From: Ochotona curzoniae
Lineage: Eukaryota > Chordata > Mammalia > Lagomorpha > Ochotonidae
DNA: 64,000 nt
Direction: 5' to 3'
Assembly (NCBI RefSeq): GCF_017591425.1
Contig: NW_024465655.1
Location: 991,501 to 1,055,500, forward strand
Shown here: positions 36,201-48,200 of the stretch, piece by piece
Numbering within the stretch: position 1 is the stretch's first letter
Layout of the letters: each line of letters starts with the position of its first letter
Notes under the pieces: model-generated
What the model was told of the DNA's origin: nothing
What the model saw: only the letters and a program-made list of their open reading frames with translations
The model's database searches: none
Position numbers and translations under genes: made by a program

Positions 36201-39200
36201 CGGGACTAATCATTTATAGGCTGGCATTAGAATCAAGCAGTAAAGAATGACAGGCCTTAAATCAGTGTGAAAGAACCCAGGCTCAAGGAAAAGTAAAATA
36301 CGGCCCCCAGAGCTGCAAAAAAAAAAAAAAAAAAGTTCCATTTACAAAGGTCTAATGTCAGGGCTCGGTGCGATGGCCCAGCAAATAAGGCTCCTGCTTG
36401 TGGCACCAGCATCCAACTCGGGCCCCTGTTTGCGCTCTGGATGCTCCTTGCAATCCAGCCCCCTGTGAATGTGCAGATGACCGCCCAGGAGCCCACATCC
36501 CTGCCAACCACATGCAAGACCCGGAAGGAGCTCCTGGTGCCGGGCTTCAGCCTGGCACAGCCCCAGCTGTGACCATCTTGGCAGCAGATCAGAAGATGGA
36601 AGATTCTCTCTCTCTGTAACCCTGTTTCTCAAATACAAAAAATCTTTTTTTTTTTTTTTTAAGATTTATTTATTTCGATTGCAAAGTCAGACATACAGAG
36701 AGGAGGAGAGACAGAGAGGAAGATCTTCCATCCAATGGTCCACTCCCCAAGCAGCTGCCATAGTGGGAGCTGAGCCAATCCAAAGCCAGGAACCAGGAGC
36801 CTCTCTGGTTCTCCCACGCAGGTGCAGGGTCCCAACGCTCTGGGCCATCCTCGACTGCTTTCCCAGGCCACAGACAAGGAGCTGGATGGGAAGCGGGGCC
36901 GCCAGGATTAGAACTGGTGCCCGTATGGGATCCTGGCGCATGCAAAGTGACAACTTTAGCCGCTACGTTACCATGCTGGGCCCCAGATTAATTTTTAATA
37001 GTCTAATCATAATGAAAAAACAACGTCTCAATCATTAAATACATGTGAGCTCCATGTATATGTAAACAGACCAATATTCACTGCTGTATTATTTCATCGG
37101 GCTCAGGCTGCCCCTCTGACGCTGAGTGTGCCATGACAGCATCCATGGCCGCCCTCCCTGCCGAGTTGGTGCCCTAGGTGTCCGTGGCCGCCCTCCCTGC
37201 CGAGTCGGTGCCCTAGGCGTCCGTGGCCGCCCTCCCTGCCGAGTCGGTGCCCTAGGCGTCCGTGGCCGCCCTCCCTGCCGAGTCGGTGCCCTAGGCGTCC
37301 GTGGCCGCCCTCCCTGCCGAGTCGGTGCCCTAGGCGTCCGTGGCCGCCCTCCCTGCCGAGTCGGTGCCCTAGGCGTTCGTGGTCGCCCTCCCTGCTCTCT
37401 GTTACCTGGAACACGTGCTGGATGACCGTGGTGATGTGCAGCTCCGTCTGCAGGTTCTGACGCAGCATCTGTATCTTTTCTGAATTTTCCACTTGTTCCA
37501 AATCTTCTTTCTTTTTGTTCTTTTCGGTCTGTATTTCTAAAAGCTTACTTTCTGACGTCTGTTTTAATTCTGTCAGGTGCAAACAAAAGAATCCAGATGG
37601 AGACTCCACCAATAAAGGTCATGAGAAGTTACCTGGTAATTCTACTCAGAGAGAAAAAAAATTCATGATTCACTTATTTGAAAAACAGAATCAAAGAGAG
37701 AGGGAGTGACAGAAAACAGGGTGACCTTCCATCCACTGGGTCACTCCTCAAATGGCCACAGTGGCCACGGCCAGCCAGGCAGAGGCCAGGAGCCAGGGCC
37801 CCCAGCCGGGCTCCCCACAGAGGATGAGGCAGAAGCTGAGGCAGGTGAGCTGTCTCCTGCTGCCTTTTTCTAAGTGTATCAGCAGGGGTCTGACTGGAAG
37901 CAGAGAGGGCAGGGTTAGAACTGGCGCCCCAATGGCAGATGCCAGCATTGCGGTCAGCGGCTTAACCCAGCACACCACAATGCTATCCCCAGAGCCAAGA
38001 CTTTTGTGGGTTAAAGTTCTAAAGCAATAGCAAGAAATGGTAAGAAATAGTAAGAAAGAAAGAATAGCCCTCTTTTTACTGTATCAGGTAGAAAATTTTA
38101 AGAACTTTGAAAAATGGAGAATCTTTCAGTGGCTGAGAGAGCTGGCTGTGGGTGAAATGTGTTCAACCATTAAAGAAAAAAAGTTTTCCACATACCCAAT
38201 CTCTTCTTTCTAATATCAAGTAGTTTTTCCTCTAAACTCCGAGATTCCTGTTATTAAAATGAAAAATGTTAAACCACATTACTTGCGGATGAACTATTAT
38301 AATACTTAAATCATTGAGTTGCATCTATTAGTTCACGTTTTCTAAGGCTCCAGGTTCCAGTTCCTTGGTTTCCACCCAGGGAACGGGAAATGACAGTAGA
38401 TTAAATGAGAAGCAAATAGTAACGGAGTCAGAAATAACAAAGTAGCAAGAAGTCAAAGGGAGAATGTAAGCAGCATGAGTTCCAGTCAAACTTAACTGTG
38501 TCTGAGTGACCAGCAAGAAGCCGTTCCTGAAACTCAGAATGCTCACACACACAGCTTACCTTCTGTGACGTTATTATCAACTTCTGTAGCTTTATCACAT
38601 GTTTCATGTCGTCCATGAATCCACTAAAAAGGGGGGGGGGGGAGACATGTTTTAACTTTAGTTAAAAACAGTGCAGTTCTGATTTCTAATATACCAACCT
38701 CCGCTAAATCCACTGCACGCTTCAACAGAAATTCATTGTCCTCCAGCTGCAGGCGGGTGCCTAGGCGGCTACCCAGGCAAGGTTTACACTGCTGGGAGAA
38801 AAGCAGCCCATAGCTGGTGGGCATCCTGGGTCTGGTTAATGCTAGCTCTGTGTTCACTATACCAGTGTGTCAGTATAGCTGCCTATCCTATATATATATA
38901 TATTTTTTTTTGGTAAGATCTGTTGTGGAGACGCCAGCATGGCAGCAGACAGGGTCTGGAGACGCACGCACAAGCATGCATGGGCCCCAGGCGGGCGCGC
39001 AGGGCCCCTGGCTGGCATGACATACCACAGGAGGACTGTGCTCGGGGATTTATGTGCTCGTGGGCATAGGGGGCTGTGGATTGCTCAGGGAAGGCTGGCT
39101 GGAGATGTGTGAGAGGGAGGGCTGCTAAGGGAGGATGTGACAGGAACTTGTACCAACCAGCCAGAGGGGCTGGGTGGTTTGCAGGAGGGAATCCAGAAGA

Positions 39201-42200
39201 AGTTTCAGGGCCTAACCAACACAGCTGCCCATGGGGAATCCTGACCTGGGCTTGTTGGCACCAACCACTGCTTAAATGGTACACACAAAAACCATGGCTG
39301 GAGGGCCTGCCTGGCAGGGCTCAACCACAGTACCTGCCAGTGAATGTCGGGGCAGGCGGTGGGCCACGTTACGCTGGGCATGACACTAACCAGCATATGA
39401 GAGAACCAGGTCTGAAAGATTCTGTGAGAAATTTGTCAGCTTACCCCTGTGGGACTGCCATACCAGCTGGTTTGCTACAGGGGTGGGGCTTGTGATGGGC
39501 TGAGCTAGACGAACATGGTACTCACTGAAACTCAGGGGAACTGGGATTGGGAACAGACTGCGCTGGTCCAGGCTGCAGCATCTGCAGGCGCACCCAAGAA
39601 TTGGGTGTGGGGTAGGCTGAGCCACAACATCCACCAGCACACACAAAGGCCAATAATTGTGGGGGACAGACTGTGCTGGGTAAGGATCTACCACCTGGGG
39701 CCCAGCACAATAGTGTAGTTGTTAAAGTGCTTGCCTTGAACACGCTGGGATCTCATATGGGCACGGTTTCTAATCCCAGCAGCCCTGCTTCCCGTCCAGC
39801 TCCCTGCCTGTGGCCTGGGAAACAGTGGGGCTGGTTAAGGAGCTAAGGCGATGCCCTGGCTGGGTTTTGGTTCCCACTGGTGTGAGAACTGGAATGGAGG
39901 CAGCAGACTGGGCTGGACATGCCTGCGTGTCCCTAGGCATGGGTGTGGACTGGGTCTGGATTGTGCCAGACTAGGCTAGGCTCCAGCACCCACTGGCAAG
40001 GAGCCAGGGTGGGTCTAGAACAGGCTGGGATATAGCAACCAAAAGCAAGAGCTGGAATGGGTGTGGGCCAGCCAGGCAAGGATGCTATATCTGCATGAAC
40101 AGAAAGTGGACCAAGTCAGGCTGGGTCAAGCACCCACTGGTGTGCACAAGATCCGCCACTGGGAGGTGACCTAAAATTTTGGAGAACTACTCTGTTAGGA
40201 TGTAGTCCCTGCAGGTAAGAGCAAGAACGAAGGCTGGGAGCAGCCCAGACCAAGTCAGGTGACAGTATCCACCAGAAAATATGTGAGTCAGATCTGGGGG
40301 CAAGCCAGACTTGACTAGTTCATAACACCACTGGCAGATGTGAGAACCAGGACGGGCTGCAGGACAAGCTGGATTGTCCAGCCAGTCCACATTAGGACCA
40401 GGACGGGGGGCTGGCTGGGTTGAGCTAGGTTGCAGCACCCATCGGTATGAGCTGGAACTGGGGGCAGGTCGAGGAGAAGCCAGACTAGAGCGCTCACCAG
40501 TGAATGCAGAGGTGAGGTGACACATAACAGACTGGACCACAGCATTTACCAGCACGCCTCAGAGACCTTGGGTGAGAGGGCAGGCTAGGTAATGGGACTG
40601 CAAGGACTCCCCTACGGGCCAGTGCTTCAGCTGTTGAGTGTGAGAGCTGGGACCAGGGACAGACCAGGCTGTGAAGGCTACAAAGCCTATTGGCCTGCAT
40701 GTGAGCTGGTTTAGTAGGCTGGGTTGAACAACCATATCCACTGGCACTTGCATGAGCCAGAATAAGTGCAGGCTGGTCTGGCTTTACTGCAGCAACAGCT
40801 AGCAAAGCCCATCAGGCTAGACTGCAGAACCAGCTGGAAAGTGTAAGATCCAGGGCTGGGAACGGGCCTATTAGGGTACCTGGGCACCTCTCTGATGGGG
40901 TGCAGCTCACGCTGGTGAGCATGAGAACCAGGGCTGGGGGCGGGCCTGGCTGGAGAAGCAGCAACACCCTCAGACGTGTGGGCTGCACAGTGGGATTAGC
41001 CGGGCTGACCTAGGCTGCAAGACCCAATGATGTGTGCGAGAGCCAAGTGGGATGTGGGACTGACTGGACTGGTCTGCTGCACATACTGGCACGTGTAAGA
41101 ACCAGAGCTAGGGGTGGGCCTGGTGGGGGTTACTGGGGAGTTGCTCAGCCCAGGCTGCAGTTCCCAGTGATGTGCGTGAGGGCCGAGAGTGTGGAATGGG
41201 CTGCATTGCAGTACCCACTGGTTTGCATAGGAGATGGGGCTGGGGCAGAACTGACCAGGTGACTGCAGTCAGCAGTATATTTGTAGGCTAATGTGGGTGA
41301 CAGACTGAGCTGGACACTGCACTGGCTGGCATACACAGGAGTCAAAAAACCTGGGGTCACCTCTGGCGAGGTTTCTTTCGGGAACCCTTGAATTGGACCG
41401 CGGGACTCAAAGCTCCAACCACAGGGATAATCACAGGATCTGTGGTCTGGCCATAGAGTACAAGTGTCAGAACTGGGGCTCCCTGGTTGCTAAAGCCTGT
41501 GCAGCAGACAGCAAGCCCAGATGCACACCTGGGGGACATGACAACCAGTTTATGAGGCCAGTAGAGGATGTCAAGTACCACGAGAGGCAGAACAAACTGG
41601 ACAACTCTCCCTGCCAAGCTCTGACAGCAAGCATCGGGACAACTGGGAACTCTAAGATGGACTCTGTCATCTAAGAGACTTTGGTGGATTGCTTCAACCT
41701 GGGACAAACAAAATCAATAGTATCTCAGAACTATCAAAATCACTTTATGTCCCAGCGCGGTAGCCTAGAGGCTAAAGTCTTCACCAGGCACACACTGGGA
41801 TTGCATATGGGTGCCGGATTGTGTCCTGGTGGCTCCGCTTCCCATCCAGCTCCCTGCTTGTGGCCTGGGGAAGCAGTGGAGGATGGTCCAAAGCCTTGGG
41901 ACCCTGCACCCGCGTGGGAGACCTAGAAGTTCCTGGCTTCTTCTGGGTTTGGATTGGCTCAGCTCTGACCACTGCAGCCACTTGGGGAGTGAACCAGTGA
42001 ACAAAAAATCTTTCTTTGACTCTTCCTCTCTGCATTTCTGACTTTCCAATTAAAAAATAACAACAACAAAAAATCTTAAAAAATTAAAACACAGGGCCTG
42101 GCGTGGTAGCCTAGCGGCTAAAGTCCTCACCTTGAACACACCAGGATCCCATATGGGCGCCGGTTCTAATCCCGGCAGCTCCACTTCCCATCTAGCTCCC

Positions 42201-45200
42201 TGCTTGTGGCCTGGGGAAGCAGTTGAGGACGGCCCCGGCCTTGGGACCCTGGCCTTCAGTGTGACTGCTGTTGTCACACCATCCTCCTCATCCTGCGTCA
42301 AATATTCCACGGAGCAGCGAACATATTGGAAGCTACAGGAGTAAGAGCTGAATTAAACTTTTTAATCTATTTTTATTTGAAAGGCAGATTTTACAGAGAG
42401 GAGAGAGAGGCAGAGAGAGAGGTTTTCCACGGCTGGTTCACTCTCCAAATGGCAACAATGGGCAGAGCTCAGTTGATCTGAAGCTGGGAGCCAGGAGCTG
42501 CGTCAGCTCTCCCACATGGGTGGAGCGGCCCAAGCCTCAAGCCACGCTCCAGTGCCTTCCCAGGCCATAAGCAGAGCCGGTCGGGAAGTGGAGCAGCCGG
42601 GACATGGACTGGCATCCATATGGGATGCTGGAGGCTGCAAGTGGAGGACGAGCTGACACCCAAAGCTCTGGTGGAACAATAGTTTACAGACTCCAAATTC
42701 AGAATGTAGGATATTACTGGAATTTGGGGAATATGGGGGAAATACACAGAACTTTGACTTAAGTCCCAGGAATGAGGAAGTGCCCAGATCTATTTCGGAA
42801 CTTTTCTGGTATAGTACTGTATCATAATATCTGTATTTATTTAATTTTACTTATTTGAAAAGCAGAAGAGAGAGAAAGAGAGAGAGGCTGTCTCCCCTAT
42901 CCAGAATGGAGCCAGGCTGGGGCCTCCTGCTTCCTGTCTTACCTGCGTCTCCCACTGGGTGGCGGGCATGCAAGGACCTACGCCACCATCTGCTGCCTCC
43001 TGGGATATGCCACAACAGGACAGCAGGACTGAAAATGGAGATGGGACTTGGACTGGCACTCTGCATGGCACGTGGGCGTGCCCGGGGTGACTCAGGCTGT
43101 CACAAGGTTGCCGGAGACTGAAGAAGTCAGATCTCAGGCCAGATTCCTGAGACTGGTTATCAGCTGACTTGCCTACCCGAGGCTTTATTTTTAAAATTTT
43201 ACTTCTTTTTATTGTAAAGGCAGGTTTATACAGAAGAAATAGAGAGAAAGATCTTCCATCCATTGGTTTACTCCCCATGTGGCTGCAATGACCAGAGCTG
43301 AACTGATCCAAAGTCAGGAGCCAGGAGCCTCTTGCGGGTCACCCACAGGGTGCAGGGTCCCAAGGCTTTGGGCCGTCCTCGACTGCCTTCCAAGGACACA
43401 GGCAGGGAGCTGGATGGGAAGTAGAGCAGCTGGGGGCATAAACCGGCATCCATATGGGATTCTGGTGTGTGCAAGGCGAAGATTTAGCAATTGAGCCATT
43501 GAAGATGGCTTGTTGAGCAGAACCAGTGCCTGTATGGAATGCTGGCACTGTAAGCGCAAGATTGGCACTGGTCCCTAAACTGTTACATACAGATCGCAGG
43601 ATCTATATGAAACAAGATGTCAACAAGACTGTGAAATTTGCTGTAATTCTGAGGAAAGCCTATTAAAATCCCATCACTTTTCTTATTCTTCAGATAAAGG
43701 TGGCTCGTGGTGATAGTTAAAGAGCTCAGAGGCGGGAACTGCGGCCGAGTGGATTAAATCTCTCCTTTGGGATGCCTGCATCCCTTCCTGGAATATCTGG
43801 GTTTGAGCCCGCCCTCTGCTTCGGACCCAGGGTCCTGCTGATGCACGTGTGTGCAAACAGCAGATGCTGGCTCGAAAGCGTGGGTCACCACCTTGCCCAC
43901 GGGAGAACAGGGTGGCGTTCCTCATCTCTGGAGTCATCCTGACCCACCCCTGGATGTTGGGGCATCTGGGGAGCAAACCCGCAGACAGAGGAGGTCTGTC
44001 CATCTCTAGCTATGGTTCTTGCCTTTCACCATAAATGAAACTAAATTAAACACACACAAAAAAATTCATACCTATTCTTGGGATCGGTTTTCTCCAGGCT
44101 TCTTTTAAGTGCATTTGCACATTGTATCCTATGAGACCAAAACAAGCAAAACAGAATCACATTATAAAATATGGATAACATTTATGCACATTAAAACAAA
44201 ATTCTAAAACAGGACAACCTTAAGATTGATACCCCTGAGTCTGATGCTGTAACCTAGTGGCTAAAGTCCTCTACTTGCATGCACCGAGATCCCAAAAGGG
44301 CGCCAGTTCTAATCCCGGCAGCTACACTTCCCAGTCAGCTCCCTGCCTGCCATCTGGGAAAGCAGTCGAGGACAGCCCAAAGCCTTGGGACCCTGTGCTT
44401 GCATGGAAGACCCAGAAGAGGCTCTTGGCTCCTGTTTTCAGATTGGCAGAGCTCCGGCCACTTAGGGAGTGAATCATTGGATGGAAGACCTTCATCTGTG
44501 TCTCTCTCTCTGTATTTATCCAACTTTGCAATAAAAATAAATAAATCTTTAAAAAAAAATAAAACATAAATAGTTTTTTCCAACAATACTGCATGGAAAA
44601 GACTTTCAGAAACAGATAATATAGGACTCGGCATGATGGCTCAGTGGCTAAATCCTTGCCTTGCATGAGCTGGGATCCCATATAGGCACTGGTTCGTGTC
44701 CCAGCTGCTCCACTTCCCATCCAGCTCCCTGCTTGTGCCCTGGGGAAGCAGTGCAGGACGGCCCAAAGCCTTGGGACCCTGCACCTACATGGGAGACCTT
44801 GAAGAGGCTCTTAGCTCCTGGCTTCAGATTGGCACAGCACTGGCCATTGCAGTCACTTGGAGAGTGAATCAGTGGATGGAAGATCTTCCTCTCTGTCTCT
44901 CCTCCTCTCCGTATATCTGACTTTGCAATAAAAATAAATATATCTTAAAAAAAAAAAAAAGAACATAATAATTACCGGCTTATTGCGAGATTTTGCGTTT
45001 CCAAACCAAGCTTGACCTCTTCAATTTCATTCTCCAGTTCTTCGATTTTCCTATTAAAGAAGCAGGAACAAAACAAACCAGCAATACTGGGAGACATCAT
45101 TTATGAAAGAAATGTTTAATATGAGCCTTTGAGAAAAAGTAAGACACTTTACATTGGCACAGTGTTGCGGGGGTTAGGGGGTCGGTGTGCGGCATGAAGC

Positions 45201-48200
45201 CTGTGGTAAGACACCCATGTTCCATGGGCGCAGCTGGTTCAATTCTCAGCTCCGGCTGCTGCTCCAACTTCCTGCTAATGGATCCGCTGAAAGGCAGTGG
45301 CCTCCCACCTGGGAGACTTAAAGAAGCTCCCAGCTCCCAGCGCCAGGCCCACCTGGGGCACCCGTTGTGGGCACCTGGACAATCAGCCAGCAGATGGGAG
45401 CTTTTCCCTCTCCCTAACTCTCAAAACAAGTAATCTGGAAAAAAATATATTCTGTAGACTCACCACACCAACGCACAGTAAGCTGATGTGTCCTGAGCTA
45501 CTCTGATAGTATCTGGTGATAACAGGGGAGGCCAGAGAGTGTGAACAGGACCACTCACACACATGCAGCTCTCCATCCCAAGTCATGGGTTTCTACACAT
45601 GCATGACAGTGTTACATATGGACAACACGATTAAAGCCCGGACAAATCCAAAAGTGAACAATCAAAATGGACATACTCCTCGATTTGATGTTCCTGCATG
45701 ATTTCTGGAGTTTTCTCTTCACCTGCAAATGAACAGTCACAACTTAGAACAGCGCTGCCGAAAGGGATATAAGGCAAGCTGCAAAGGGCAAATGGCTGCA
45801 ACATGAAACAGGCTTAAACATTACAAATGAAATATGTCCTGTTCTTTTTTTCTCCGTTTTACATTTATAGCTCATCTCAGTGACGACTAACTACGTCATG
45901 AGTGTTGGAAAGTCACGCGGAATCAGAGGTCACCTCTTGGGCAGAATGGTTTCAGAATGACAGAAAATTTAAAAAGAGTAAAAAACGAACAAGACAATTC
46001 ATGTCAAAATATATCGTGGCAATAGACACCCGGAAGGCAAAATTTTACCACGATCACTGACACAGGATAAGGGAAAATTTACCAACATACGTAATGACGT
46101 CGCCACCAGGAAAGGGCACTGCTATACCATGGACTTGTGCTGAACAAGTTCCCCATGCTGACCCACCTCCAACTAAATCCTAGTGGAAATCTGACCTTTA
46201 TTTCCATAGAAACTGATAAGCCATTTAGACACACAAAAGAGCCAGAACAGCCAACACAATGTTGACAGAGCTGGAAGCCTCATAGGAGCTGATACAAAGA
46301 TAATGCTACAGCAACCAAGACAGTGTAACACAGCCATAGGAACAGACAAGCAGCCCAGAACCTTCTAGAATGACAATGCTTGATGCTGGCAGTCCAACAG
46401 GGTAGCCACTGGCCAGCAACATGTGGCTCCTGAGCATCTGACATGTGACTACTTCAAATATAATCGGATTTTACTGAAACAAACAAACAAAAAGTCACAT
46501 GTGGCTAGTAGCTACTATGTGCTAGCCTAGTGGCTAAAGTCCTCGCCTTGCACACGCGGGATCCCATATGGGTGCAGGTTCTAATCCTGGCAGCTCCACT
46601 TCCCATCCAGCTCTCTTCTTGTGGCCTGGGAAAGCAGTTGAGGACAGCACGAAGTCTTGGGACCCTGCACCTGCGTGGGAGACCCAGAAGAAGCATCTGG
46701 CTTCTGGTTTCACAGCTGTTCAGCTCCAGCCATTGTATCATCTGGGGAGAATAAAGATCTCGCTCTCCTTCTCTGCATAAAATCTGCTTTCAAATAAAAG
46801 TAAAATCTTTTTCTTAAAGATTTATGTTTATATGTTTCCCACATCTCCACATGGCTGCAGGGGCCTAAGACTTTGGACCGTCCTCCGCTGCTTTCCTAGG
46901 CCACGAGCAGGGAGCTGGTTGGGAAGCTGAGCAGCCAGGACATGAACCAGCACCCATTTGGGATGCCAACACTTGCACGTGGAGGACTACACAGCTGAGC
47001 CCAAGCACTGGCCCCTAAGTAAATCTTCCTGGCTCAGCTCCGGCCCTTGGGGCTATTTGGGGACTGATTCAGTGGAGGGAGGGTCTTTCCTCTCTGTAAA
47101 TCTGACTTTTCAATAAAAATAAATGTCTTTTTTTTAAGATTTATTTATTTATTGGAAAGTCAGATATACAGAGAGGAAAAACAGAGAGGAAGATCTTCCA
47201 TCCGATGATTCACTCCCCAAGTGAATGCAACGGACGATGCTAGGCCAATCCGAAGCCAGGATCCAGGAACTTCTTCCAGGTCTCCCACATGGGTGCAGGG
47301 TCCCAAAGTCTTGGGCTGTCCTCGACTGCTTTCCCAGGTCACAAGCAGGGAGCTGAATGGGAATTGGAGCTGCCGGGATTAGAACCAGCGCCTATATGGG
47401 ATCCTGGTGTGTTCAAGGCTAGGACTCTAGCTGCTAGGTTACCGCACCAGGCCCAATTTTTTTTTTTAAATCATCGAGTTGTATCCTTTAAATGGATGCC
47501 TTTATTGTTAAAAGAAACACTCTTTAACCAATGAAATGTCATTTTTTTTTTAACACTAATTCATTTTAGATAAGTACCTGCTTTCAAAGATTCCAACGCC
47601 CCTTTTTCTGACCTGCTATAAATATTTTTTTAGGATAGCAATTCTATAGCATCGGGGAAAGTGCTGCATCATCCCATGTGGGTGCGGGTTCAAGTCCCAG
47701 CTGCTCCACTTCCACTCCAGCCCCCTGTTGATATGCCTGGGAAAGTACCAGCGCCTTCGGCCTGGCCCAGCTCGGACTGTTGCAGGCTTTAGGAAGTGAA
47801 CCAGCCTGAGATCTCTTCTTCCCTCTCTGTGCCTCTACCTCCCAAAGAAATTAAAGACGAAAGTCTGTACTGCAGTCTCCTGGAGCTTTCAGATGTCAGA
47901 ATTCGCACTAGCCGGCTGTTCTTGCTCATGCATTGGATCTGCGCCCTAAGACACCTGTGCAGGAGCCCTGCCCCTTGCCTCCACTCCTTTCCAGCATCAT
48001 TTGCTGCCACACGCTCAGCATCCCCCACAGTTATTCTGTATCTTCTCTACAGAAGATTTTCTGGTGTTTTGCTACACACCAGACTCAATATGAACAATTT
48101 TTTTTTTAAAGCTGATCTTTCCCCTGGAATAGCATTCACCCCCAAACTCCTAACAACGTCAACGGAAAATGAAAACACGTACGTGCATCAAGCATGGCTT

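Noticed and set aside
37126..37425. 39-bp direct repeats considered as a CRISPR array
   Set aside because: Units are contiguous with no unique spacers, and the genome is mammalian; it is a minisatellite.
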